Below are positions 1-5,720 of a stretch of 5,720 nt of DNA, one piece after another. Position numbers and translations under genes: made by a program. The stretch's first letter is position 1. Every line of letters starts with the position of its first letter. The notes beneath the pieces are model-generated. The model saw nothing but the letters and a program-made list of their open reading frames with translations, made no database searches and was not told the DNA's origin. The stretch comes from Prevotella sp. (GTDB lineage Bacteria > Bacteroidota > Bacteroidia > Bacteroidales > Bacteroidaceae), in the NCBI GenBank assembly GCA_017428805.1, contig JAFRQC010000157.1:1-5720 (forward strand), written 5' to 3'.

Positions 1-1326
1 GAGATTGTGCTCAGGCCGATTGACGGAACGACGACCATCAAGTCGCACACGTTTATCCAGATGGAGGCAGGCAAGGGTTCTGTAGAATTCCCGAAGAGCG
101 CATTGAAGAAAGACCCTGGGGATCCGACGACGTTTACGGATATCCGTGCGATCCTTCAGAGTATTCCCGCAACGGTGAATGAAAAGGTTACTGCCATCAA
201 TAACGTCATCACTGCCCTCAAGGCAGATATTGATGCCTATAACGCCATTTCGGGCGAAGGCGATGACCTGGTGAACAAGCAGGAACAGTGTATCAAGTTC
301 GCCGACATCAAGACTAAGGGCTGTCAGGCCACGGCCGGCACGCTGCAGGATACTGACGCAGTCTTCACCTGGACGGATGCATTAAAAGATGTGGAGCTTT
401 TAAAAGAGGAAGACGAGGTGATTCAGAACTTGATTAAAACGTCAGTTTCGGTGGAAATAACAGAAAAGCCCAAATCTACAGATGACTGCTATAAGGATAA
501 TGCCAAACCCAAAAGAAATTTCCAAAATGATTTGGCAGAATGGGAAAAATATGCAAATTATTATTTGACAGAACTAAACAAGCCAAAGAACGAGGAGAAC
601 CGGGTGAGGGCCGACAAGCGCAAGACCCTTGTGGATTGTGCCAATAATCTGGCAAAGTCTTTCTCAGACCTCTATAACGTATTCGATGGTATCAACAACC
701 TTGCGAATCTGAAGGACTGTCCGAATACTGTCACTCAGACAAACAAGGACAAGGGTCTTGAGGGCGTGAAGAAATACAAGGATTTTGTCACAGCTACCGA
801 CAGTGCCTTGTTTGATAAACTTTATAAGCATGATGTGGCAAAAGATACGGATCTCACCCAGCCGTTAGGTGATGAGGTTAAGAAACGCTGGAGCAGGAAG
901 GCCATCCATCACTTCATGAGCCAGGTGTGGAATGATGTCAATGCCGAGTTTAAGGATTCGATTGCCATGGTGGCTCCTTTATTGCTGGGAGATGTGATGG
1001 ATGATGCACAGTGGAAGGCATCTGTTGGTGGATGGTTTAACGATGTGCAGCCGGTAACTGACGCGAAGTCTCAGATTGGCGGGTTTACCAAGGATAAATT
1101 CGTAGCGATTAGAGATCACTGGAAAGAAGAATACATTGATCCCTGGATAGATGCGACTGTCAACCGGCGTCGTTGGCAAACGGGCGTTCAGGGTAAGATC
1201 CTCCTGTCAGACTCTCCTGGAACGACCATCAGATTTGAGAAAGACGGTTCAACCTATCAACAGGTGAATGCACTGGCTTCCAATAAGTATATCTATGATT
1301 TGAGAGATTATCTAAAAACATTCTAA
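1..1326 (+). CDS. Partial gene (3' part): large mostly helical protein with beta-rich ends, probable spike- or hub-associated
   Basis: The frame is open to the left edge, so this is the C-terminal 441 residues of a longer protein; the GTG at 7 is probably internal rather than a start. Numbered from the first codon in the window, residues 1-32 alternate hydrophobic and polar residues (TTTIKSHTFIQMEAGKG), like the last turns of a VgrG/gp5-type beta-helix. Residues about 45-395 are mostly charged and helical, with a tryptophan-rich part (KRWSRK, QVWND, GGWFND, DHWKEE, DPWID, RRRW) near the end. Residues 398-441 return to short strands (GKILLSDSPGTTIRFEKDGS) before a final helix. I recognise no enzyme motif. 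The stop lies three bases before the next gene, so the two are probably translationally coupled. It could be the C-terminal extension of a spike or hub protein, or cargo carried by one. That role is inferred from the neighbours, chiefly the DUF4280 gene. Bases 421-600 have unusually low G+C. The coding call is secure; the function is not. Confidence 0.8.
   Translation, partial: EIVLRPIDGTTTIKSHTFIQMEAGKGSVEFPKSALKKDPGDPTTFTDIRAILQSIPATVNEKVTAINNVITALKADIDAYNAISGEGDDLVNKQEQCIKFADIKTKGCQATAGTLQDTDAVFTWTDALKDVELLKEEDEVIQNLIKTSVSVEITEKPKSTDDCYKDNAKPKRNFQNDLAEWEKYANYYLTELNKPKNEENRVRADKRKTLVDCANNLAKSFSDLYNVFDGINNLANLKDCPNTVTQTNKDKGLEGVKKYKDFVTATDSALFDKLYKHDVAKDTDLTQPLGDEVKKRWSRKAIHHFMSQVWNDVNAEFKDSIAMVAPLLLGDVMDDAQWKASVGGWFNDVQPVTDAKSQIGGFTKDKFVAIRDHWKEEYIDPWIDATVNRRRWQTGVQGKILLSDSPGTTIRFEKDGSTYQQVNALASNKYIYDLRDYLKTF
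421..600. other. Low-G+C patch inside the first gene
   Basis: By hand count, G+C is about 34-35% in each of the three 60-base lines here, against about 52% at 241-300 and 55% at 601-660. The reading frame stays open. The encoded piece (window codons 141-200) is rich in Lys, Asn, Glu and Tyr, for example EWEKYANYYLTELNKPKNEE. This suggests a segment acquired or exchanged by recombination, or simply a fast-evolving surface loop. Confidence 0.6.
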
Positions 1327-1329
1327 AGT

Positions 1330-3315
1330 ATGGCAGATACGGTATTTAGTGATTGGCTGTCGGCATTGTCGAATCTTCAGGCCAGTGTGTCGAAGGATCT
1401 TTCGGAGATCCGGAAGCAGAAGGCTGAGATACAGCAGTTGAAGTCTGAGGTGTTCAACAGGGTTGCTCAGGGGAAGTATATCCGTGACGACCAGCGGCTG
1501 GTGCTTTCAGCACCGGAGATCGTCATCGGTAACGTAGACGCCTCAGGTATCCTATACAATGAGGGTGGTACTATCACGCTTCGCGGTCAGCGGGTAGCAC
1601 TGGAGGGCGTCGGTGAGAATGGTATCATTGACAGCCGTGCTGCTACTGTCTCTCAGATAGCCGTTGATCCGGGTCCTGACGGGATTGAGGAGGTGGTCAG
1701 AAACCGTTCGGCCGTCATCAGTCAGGCCAAGCATATCACTCTTCAGAGTAATGATGCTGAGAAGGATGGCTATTTCGCCTGTATGCCCCAGACGGTGGGG
1801 TCAGCCGGTGTGCGTATCCATGCCGACGAGTGTATAGAGATAGATGCCGCCGTGTCTTCTGAGTCACGTTCGGCACAGATAGGTGACCAGTTGAAAAACC
1901 TGAGCAGCGCCGTGACGAGCCTGACACTTGACTCTACCAGTGCCATGGCTACAGCCACCACGCTGGTAGGCGAGATGGAGGCGTTGATGGTCTTGCAGGA
2001 TCCGCTGAGTCTGGACGAGGTGACCATGCGCACCACAGTGACGGAACTTGATGATCTGACAAATCAGTTCAATAGTCTCATGCCGTCGGTCTATCGGGCA
2101 TTGGAAAGGGCTGTCGCCTCGATGTCAAAGTTGGCAGAGACGAACCGCAGGATCAAGGAATTGCAGAAAGAACAGACGAAGCTGGCTGCCGCCCAGGCCA
2201 CATTCAAGGATAAGAGTACGGATGCCGTGCTGCGCGTGAATGCGGAGCAGATGTTCTTCAAGTCGGTTGACGGCGACGGGAATATTCGTACTAATCCCGA
2301 AGCTTCCATCCATGTGCAGACGGGTAAGTTCGACTTGACAACGATGAAATCCGACGGTTCGCTGATTGATGACAGTCATGTGCGTATAGCAACCCACGAC
2401 GTGAGCATCTCGACGGTGAATCCTAAACTGAATGATGACGGGACTGCTGACTATACGACTGAGGGCAGTGTGTCGGTGGCCTCGAAGGACGTTTCCTTTA
2501 CGGCCGTGGACTATAGTACCGATAAGGTGAACGCCCAGACGAAAGACAGCCTGTTCAGTGTCAGGATGGAGAATATGTCGTTTATTTCGCGTGATGTAGA
2601 TGGTAATAGTACAGGCAACTTCTGTGTATTGGCAGAGAATGAAATTCATCAGTCGTATGACAAAGACGGCAATGCGACAGGCAGTTTTGACGTACTGGCC
2701 AAGGATATGCAGTTGTCAGCAGAGGACAAGGAAGGAACCGCTATCGGCAGTCTGACAGTAAAGACAGAGAACATGGTATTGGCATCTACAGACAAGAGTG
2801 GCAAGGCCGTAGGACAGTTCATTCTGAACAGTAAAGATGTCTTCGTGAAGTCGATGGATGCTGATGACAAGGGAGCCGACAAGAGTCTCGCTGCTGGCGG
2901 TAACATGGTACTTGTGGCAGAGAAGATGTTCGTGGGTCGCACTGACAAGGACAATACCAGCAAAGAGTTGCAGCTGTCCTCCGACAAGACAGGTATCTAT
3001 GGCAAGACGACTACCGAGATACAGCAGGGCGAGGCCAAGGCTGTGGTGCAGCTCGACGGCGGCAACGTGGCTATTGGCGGCTCGAAGGCTGAGTTCTATG
3101 GCGACAACACCATCAACGGCAAGAGCGATTTCAAGGCTGACGTGACGATGAAGAAGCTGACTGCCGACAATATCGAGGCGAAGACCTCGTTCAAGAGTAA
3201 GAACATCAGTGACGGCATCGCCGTGCCGGGTGCTCCATCCTCGGCTAAGCTGAGTGCGAAGCTGAAGGAGGCTGATGCCCCCAAGGCGAAGGACGTGAAC
3301 CATGATGATAAATAA
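1330..3315 (+). CDS. Beta-repeat needle/spike-like protein with coiled coils
   Basis: A 661-residue protein with no signal peptide. Residues 17-47 are a heptad-like coiled coil (EIRKQKAEIQQLKSEV). Residues 55-175 are beta-rich (LVLSAPEIVIGN, GTITLRGQRVAL, HITLQSND, VRIHADECIEID). Residues 185-298 are helical with a Glu/Lys-rich stretch (TNRRIKELQKEQTKLAAAQ). Residues 298-545 hold about ten degenerate strand-turn repeats. Residues 563-625 resemble the tip-proximal ends of phage and VgrG spikes (VVQLDGGNVAIGGSKAEFYG, then DVTMKKLTADNIEA). Residues 635-661 are a flexible Ala/Lys/Asp tail. The order coiled coil, strands, helices, beta repeats suits an elongated, probably trimeric shaft. A DUF4280 spike-tip gene lies two genes downstream, which supports a needle role in a contractile injection apparatus. 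I see no VgrG OB-fold or gp27-like hub signature, so it is not an ordinary VgrG. It starts three bases after the upstream stop, without a Shine-Dalgarno site. The gene is certain; the needle role is inferred from fold pattern and context. Confidence 0.85.
   Translation: MADTVFSDWLSALSNLQASVSKDLSEIRKQKAEIQQLKSEVFNRVAQGKYIRDDQRLVLSAPEIVIGNVDASGILYNEGGTITLRGQRVALEGVGENGIIDSRAATVSQIAVDPGPDGIEEVVRNRSAVISQAKHITLQSNDAEKDGYFACMPQTVGSAGVRIHADECIEIDAAVSSESRSAQIGDQLKNLSSAVTSLTLDSTSAMATATTLVGEMEALMVLQDPLSLDEVTMRTTVTELDDLTNQFNSLMPSVYRALERAVASMSKLAETNRRIKELQKEQTKLAAAQATFKDKSTDAVLRVNAEQMFFKSVDGDGNIRTNPEASIHVQTGKFDLTTMKSDGSLIDDSHVRIATHDVSISTVNPKLNDDGTADYTTEGSVSVASKDVSFTAVDYSTDKVNAQTKDSLFSVRMENMSFISRDVDGNSTGNFCVLAENEIHQSYDKDGNATGSFDVLAKDMQLSAEDKEGTAIGSLTVKTENMVLASTDKSGKAVGQFILNSKDVFVKSMDADDKGADKSLAAGGNMVLVAEKMFVGRTDKDNTSKELQLSSDKTGIYGKTTTEIQQGEAKAVVQLDGGNVAIGGSKAEFYGDNTINGKSDFKADVTMKKLTADNIEAKTSFKSKNISDGIAVPGAPSSAKLSAKLKEADAPKAKDVNHDDK
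2221..2964 (+). repeat. About ten degenerate 22-30-residue beta repeats within the needle-like protein
   Basis: Protein-level repeats, residues 298-545, with a loose consensus of G-x-hydrophobic-x-V-x-A-x-(D/E)-M/V-x-hydrophobic-x-S-x-D-x-D-G-x-x-x. Clear copies begin near residues 378 (EGSVSVASKDVSFTAVD), 406 (DSLFSVRMENMSFISRDVDG), 429 (GNFCVLAENEIHQSYDKDG), 451 (GSFDVLAKDMQLSAEDKEG), 473 (GSLTVKTENMVLASTDKSG) and 495 (GQFILNSKDVFVKSMD). The copies at 429, 451 and 473 are each exactly 22 residues long; outer copies carry longer turns. Each unit reads as two strands and an Asp/Gly turn. The DNA copies have diverged strongly, so the array is old rather than recently expanded. Confidence 0.75.
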
Positions 3316-3326
3316 TGATGTAAGAT

Positions 3327-4040
3327 ATGAAAAAAGCGATAGAAATACTCATCCGGGAGTTGGATAGTAAGTTGGGCGGGTATGCAGCTCTACTGAACTA
3401 CCGTTATCTGAACCTTTGTGTGAAGGCTGAGCCTGTAGCTCTGCTCCCTGTTGTCATTGAAGATAAGGACGGGGACACCCAACATGTTGAGGACGTAGCC
3501 CGTACCATGCTCATCAACCAGTATCAGTTTGAGGTCATCCCCATGGATCAGGATATGGTATTCAACATATGCAAGGGGTTCCTGACTCATCATCCAGAAT
3601 TCAAGCAGGATGTTGTCATATCGACGGAAGACCACAAGTTATATCGGGATATAGAGAACGAGAAGCATATTATCCTGACTGTTCCTGAGGTGAATGAGGA
3701 TCGCCGTGATTTCCTTTTGGAATCAGTGAAGATGCTTTACGACCAGTGTAAGGTTCAGGTGGATAAAACGAATGCAGCCTATGCCGCCAAGTTGGCTGCA
3801 AAGGTTGTCGGACAGCCGGAGGATGTGGTCGAAGAATCCAAAAATAAACTGGAAGAAAGCCAGCAGATGTATTCCGACATGATTGACAAATATCTGGCAG
3901 CCAAGCAGAAGGAGATTGAGGAAGCCTACCAGCGCTATCTGAATGAGCAGAGCATCAAGAAGGCTAAAGCCGACGAGACGGCTGCTGCCCGTGGCGAGCA
4001 TGCAGGCTATCGGATGCGTGTAGGAGATACTGATGAGTAA
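3327..4040 (+). CDS. Ribosome recycling factor-like protein lacking the rRNA-binding arginines
   Basis: A 237-residue soluble protein without signal peptide or membrane segment. Read against remembered RRF sequences (about 185 residues), it is colinear with both RRF domains. Residues 66-86 (YQFEVIPMDQDMVFNICKGF) match the domain II stretch, [20 protein letters not shown] in E. coli. Residues 115-145 (IILTVPEVNEDRRDFLLESV, later CKVQV) match [20 protein letters not shown] followed by ARVAV. Residues 150-199 then form two long helices ending KYLAAKQKEIEEA, as in RRF domain I. RRF next has the VRNVRRDA block, which includes Arg132, needed for ribosome binding; here it is VDKTNAAYAA, with no arginine. 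About 50 extra residues are split between a loop near 95-112 and a charged tail from 200. Canonical RRF splits post-termination ribosomes with EF-G; this copy is unlikely to do that and is probably a paralogue with a new role, such as adaptor, chaperone or structural part. An unrelated helical protein with chance similarity remains possible. The start follows the previous stop by 11 bases; an A-rich leader is present. Confidence 0.6.
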   Translation: MKKAIEILIRELDSKLGGYAALLNYRYLNLCVKAEPVALLPVVIEDKDGDTQHVEDVARTMLINQYQFEVIPMDQDMVFNICKGFLTHHPEFKQDVVISTEDHKLYRDIENEKHIILTVPEVNEDRRDFLLESVKMLYDQCKVQVDKTNAAYAAKLAAKVVGQPEDVVEESKNKLEESQQMYSDMIDKYLAAKQKEIEEAYQRYLNEQSIKKAKADETAAARGEHAGYRMRVGDTDE

Positions 4041-4060
4041 CTAATTAATAATTAAGGAAT

Positions 4061-4447
4061 ATGGGAAATTTTGTAACGATGGGAGCAATGCTCCAGTGTA
4101 ATCAGGGAATGGCACCCTGCTCGTTGATTGTGACCGTGCCGCTGCGCCCGAAGTGTATGAACATGCTGATGGCAACGACAATGGACTTCACACCGGCTAA
4201 CATTCCGACCTTCGGCATGTGCCGTTCGATGGCCAATCCGACGGTCTCTGCCGCTACATCAGCCGCCATGGGCGTGTTGACGCCGATGCCGTGTGTGCCG
4301 GTAATCCCGGCTCCCTGGGCACCGGGCAGTGCAATGGTGAAAGTGATGAACATGCCGGCCCTGACCAACAATAGTAAATGTATGTGCACCTGGGGTGGCC
4401 AGATATCCATCACCAGTCCGGGTAACACGATGGTGCAAGGGAAATAG
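4061..4447 (+). CDS. DUF4280 family PAAR-like spike-tip protein
   Basis: A 128-residue protein with the full length and layout of the DUF4280 family. It opens with VTMGAMLQCNQGMAPCSL, continues with the central FGMCRSMANPTVSAATSAAM and GVLTPMPCVPV, then PWAPGS, and ends with MPALTNNSKCMCTWGGQISI and a final SPG turn. DUF4280 is related to PAAR, the small cone that sharpens VgrG-type spikes and often carries effectors; in Bacteroidetes it accompanies type VI secretion spike genes. There are seven cysteines, at 13, 20, 32, 54, 78, 107 and 109, some of which could bind a metal at the tip as PAAR proteins do. It has no effector extension, so any cargo would be bound non-covalently or fused to another spike part. 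It sits 20 bases after the RRF-like gene; the leader is AT-rich with AAGGA at 4054-4058, too close to the ATG for a normal Shine-Dalgarno. Family assignment is strong; which type of particle it caps is open. Confidence 0.9.
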   Translation: MGNFVTMGAMLQCNQGMAPCSLIVTVPLRPKCMNMLMATTMDFTPANIPTFGMCRSMANPTVSAATSAAMGVLTPMPCVPVIPAPWAPGSAMVKVMNMPALTNNSKCMCTWGGQISITSPGNTMVQGK

Positions 4448-4481
4448 GTTAGTGGTTAGAGGTTAGTGGTTAGAGATTAGA
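4447..4481 (+). repeat. Five tandem 7-base repeats directly upstream of the barrel gene
   Basis: The units read GGTTAGT, GGTTAGA, GGTTAGT, GGTTAGA, GATTAGA, so the array is also a perfect 14-base duplication (4447-4460 and 4461-4474) plus one variant unit. It begins on the last base of the DUF4280 stop codon and ends three bases before the ATG at 4485, filling almost the whole gap between the two genes. Similar GGTTAGTGGTTAG runs occur between genes in Bacteroidales, from memory. Each unit contains TAG. Confidence 0.85.
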
Positions 4482-4484
4482 GTG

Positions 4485-5471
4485 ATGAAGAAAAGTATCG
4501 TAGGCTTGCTGATGGCTTGTCTGTCGGGGACTGCCAGCGCACAGTACATTCCGGCTTACCAGCCGGACTCCTTTGCTGTGAAGGCTGCGGATGTGGTCTA
4601 CTGGCACAAGGGTAACCTGCTGAAGCATCTGGAGGTGTCGTTGACGGTGGGAACGTCGGGCGTCGGTATCGACCTAGCCGTTCCGCTTTCGCAGTACGTA
4701 CAGGTGCGTGCGGGCTATGACTACATGCCCCCTTTCAAAAAGACGTTTAGTCACAAGGTGCTTGGTAATGGTAAGGAACCTGTAGCCTACGACGCGAATC
4801 GCAACCGCCAGGAGACTCCCTTCAACAGGATTTCCGAATACTATTACAAGCAGCACGGCTATGAGTTGCAGGATCATGTCGACCTGAAGGCTAAACTGAC
4901 GATGAGCAACTTCAAACTGTTGTTCGACGTCTATCCGCTGAAGTACAACAAGAGTGTGCATATCACGGCGGGCGTCTACATCGGACCATCCCAGTTTGCC
5001 AAGGTAAACGAGGCTGATGGCCAGACGGAGATGATGGATGCCATCCTGACCTATAACAAGGAGTACAGGGCGGCTACCGACGGCTCCCTGAAGGACATGG
5101 GCCTGTTGTCGATCCAGATGGGTAACTACTCGCATAACTTCCAGCAGGGTGACAAGCAGCGACTGATGAATGCCGCCTACGAGATGGAGCCGACAGCCGA
5201 AGGCAACGTAGAGATCCTATGCACGTCGAACAGCATCAAGCCCTATCTGGGCTTAGGCTATGGCGGTCTGCTTTCCCCGAGCCGTAACGACTGGAAGATC
5301 ACGGTGGAGCTGGGTGCGATGTTCTGGGGCGGTACGCCCACGATGAGAACCCATGACGGTACGGACATCACCAAGGATGTCAAGGACTATCCTCACTCGA
5401 TCACGAAAATCGTGAAGGCCCTGAAGGTCTATCCTGTACTGAGTGTGAGGATTGCCAAGACATTGTTCTAA
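4485..5471 (+). CDS. Exported outer-membrane beta-barrel protein, function unknown
   Basis: A 328-residue protein from the ATG at 4485. A GTG three bases upstream is in frame, but ATG gives the better signal peptide: MKKSI, a hydrophobic core, then TASA cut before Gln20. The mature part has alternating amphipathic strands typical of an outer-membrane barrel: LEVSLTVGTSGVGIDLAVPL and YVQVRAGYDYMP near the start, NFKLLFDVYPL and VHITAGVYIG in the middle, IKPYLGLGYGG and ITVELGAMFWGG later, and LSVRIAKTLF at the end, with the terminal phenylalanine expected of BAM-assembled barrels. Residues about 85-130 and 170-245 look like long polar loops. It resembles small porin-like or OmpA/OmpW-like barrels of Bacteroidetes, but I cannot name a family. 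It follows four genes with cytoplasmic or injected products, so it may be the envelope partner of the particle (dock, exit port or protective factor), or an unrelated operon member. Five heptad repeats precede its start. Confidence 0.85.
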   Translation: MKKSIVGLLMACLSGTASAQYIPAYQPDSFAVKAADVVYWHKGNLLKHLEVSLTVGTSGVGIDLAVPLSQYVQVRAGYDYMPPFKKTFSHKVLGNGKEPVAYDANRNRQETPFNRISEYYYKQHGYELQDHVDLKAKLTMSNFKLLFDVYPLKYNKSVHITAGVYIGPSQFAKVNEADGQTEMMDAILTYNKEYRAATDGSLKDMGLLSIQMGNYSHNFQQGDKQRLMNAAYEMEPTAEGNVEILCTSNSIKPYLGLGYGGLLSPSRNDWKITVELGAMFWGGTPTMRTHDGTDITKDVKDYPHSITKIVKALKVYPVLSVRIAKTLF

Positions 5472-5487
5472 CCCAAAAGCGACCTGT

Positions 5488-5720
5488 ATGAGACGAATCC
5501 TGACCTTACTCCTGTTGACCGGACTTCTGATACCAGCAATGGCTCAGAAGATCAGTGTCGAAGGGTTTAAGAAGGTCAAGAAGGATTTGTTGAATCAGAC
5601 TCCCCTGCCGGTGGACAAGACGCAGGCGACGATGGATTTCCTGACCGACGAGAAGGGATTCACGTTCAAGGCCGATGGCAAGGTAGACGTACAGCCCGAG
5701 GAGGCAGACGGAAAGATTAC
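5488..5720 (+). CDS. Partial gene (5' part): exported protein, possibly of the PEGA-containing Bacteroidetes type
   Basis: The frame opens at ATG 5488, 16 bases after the barrel gene's stop, and runs off the right edge after 77 codons. The first 19 residues form a signal peptide (MRRILTLLLLTGLLIPAMA) with an Ala-x-Ala site before Gln20, the same layout and cut position as in the barrel protein. There is no lipobox cysteine. The mature start, ISVEGFKKVKKDLLNQ then DEKGFTFKADGKV, resembles from memory the N-terminal part of Bacteroidetes periplasmic proteins that later carry PEGA domains (often FxxxxxDLxAxT, then GFTF). That match is weak, and the PEGA region itself would lie outside the window. 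It probably acts in the periplasm or at the outer membrane alongside the barrel protein. No Shine-Dalgarno site is visible. Confidence 0.75.
   Translation, partial: MRRILTLLLLTGLLIPAMAQKISVEGFKKVKKDLLNQTPLPVDKTQATMDFLTDEKGFTFKADGKVDVQPEEADGKI

Noticed and set aside
2125..2649. Open frame on the minus strand (174 codons)
   Set aside because: Antisense to the repeat region, His/Arg-rich with no domain pattern; shadow of the + strand gene.
2716..3303. Long open frame on the minus strand (195 codons)
   Set aside because: It lies wholly inside the needle-like gene, shows no recognisable domain, and the + strand frame has clear repeat structure; it is a shadow frame.
3327..4040. Calling the RRF-like gene a genuine frr
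   Set aside because: It is about 50 residues longer than RRF, lacks the rRNA-binding arginines, and is not in the usual pyrH-frr setting.
4041..4060. AT-rich gap as a promoter before the DUF4280 gene
   Set aside because: It is only 20 bases long and has no TAnnTTTG-type Bacteroidetes -7 element; it is better read as a leader between co-transcribed genes.
4482..4484. GTG start for the barrel gene
   Set aside because: The ATG immediately after gives a standard signal peptide; the GTG adds only one residue.
4674..5135. Open frame on the minus strand (153 codons)
   Set aside because: Antisense to the barrel gene, which has a signal peptide and barrel strands; no independent support.
5472..5487. 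Terminator between the barrel gene and the next gene
   Set aside because: Only 16 bases, with no inverted repeat or T-run.

Overview
The window most likely comes from a Bacteroidales bacterium (Prevotella- or Bacteroides-like). The genes are tightly packed on one strand, Shine-Dalgarno sites are weak or absent, the DUF4280-type gene matches the form common in that order, and an outer-membrane barrel gene is typical of the group. G+C is near 50% over most of the window. The taxonomic call is inference from gene content, not from a marker gene.

All six genes lie on the + strand and read as one operon, with gaps of 3, 11, 20, 37 and 16 bases. In order: (1) the 3' part of a gene that enters from the left edge, ending in a large, mostly helical region with a short beta-rich stretch at each end (1-1326); (2) a 661-residue needle-like protein with an N-terminal coiled coil, a second helical region and about ten degenerate beta-strand repeats (1330-3315); (3) a 237-residue protein whose sequence follows ribosome recycling factor (RRF) from end to end but lacks the arginines RRF uses to bind rRNA (3327-4040); (4) a 128-residue DUF4280 PAAR-like spike-tip protein (4061-4447); (5) an exported outer-membrane beta-barrel protein (4485-5471); (6) the start of another exported protein, cut by the right edge (5488-5720). 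No stretch over 300 bases lacks a gene. I saw no RNA gene, CRISPR array, insertion sequence or clear terminator.

The DUF4280 tip protein next to a long beta-repeat protein points to the spike (puncturing) end of a contractile injection system, either a Bacteroidales type VI secretion system or a related particle. No sheath, tube, baseplate or ATPase gene is in view, so this could be the spike/cargo part of a full locus or a separate spike island. In this reading genes 1 and 2 form the hub or needle, gene 4 caps it, and genes 5-6 act in the envelope. The RRF-like protein is the least expected member and the best candidate for something undescribed. A run of five 7-base repeats sits directly before the barrel gene's start codon and may tune or switch its expression.
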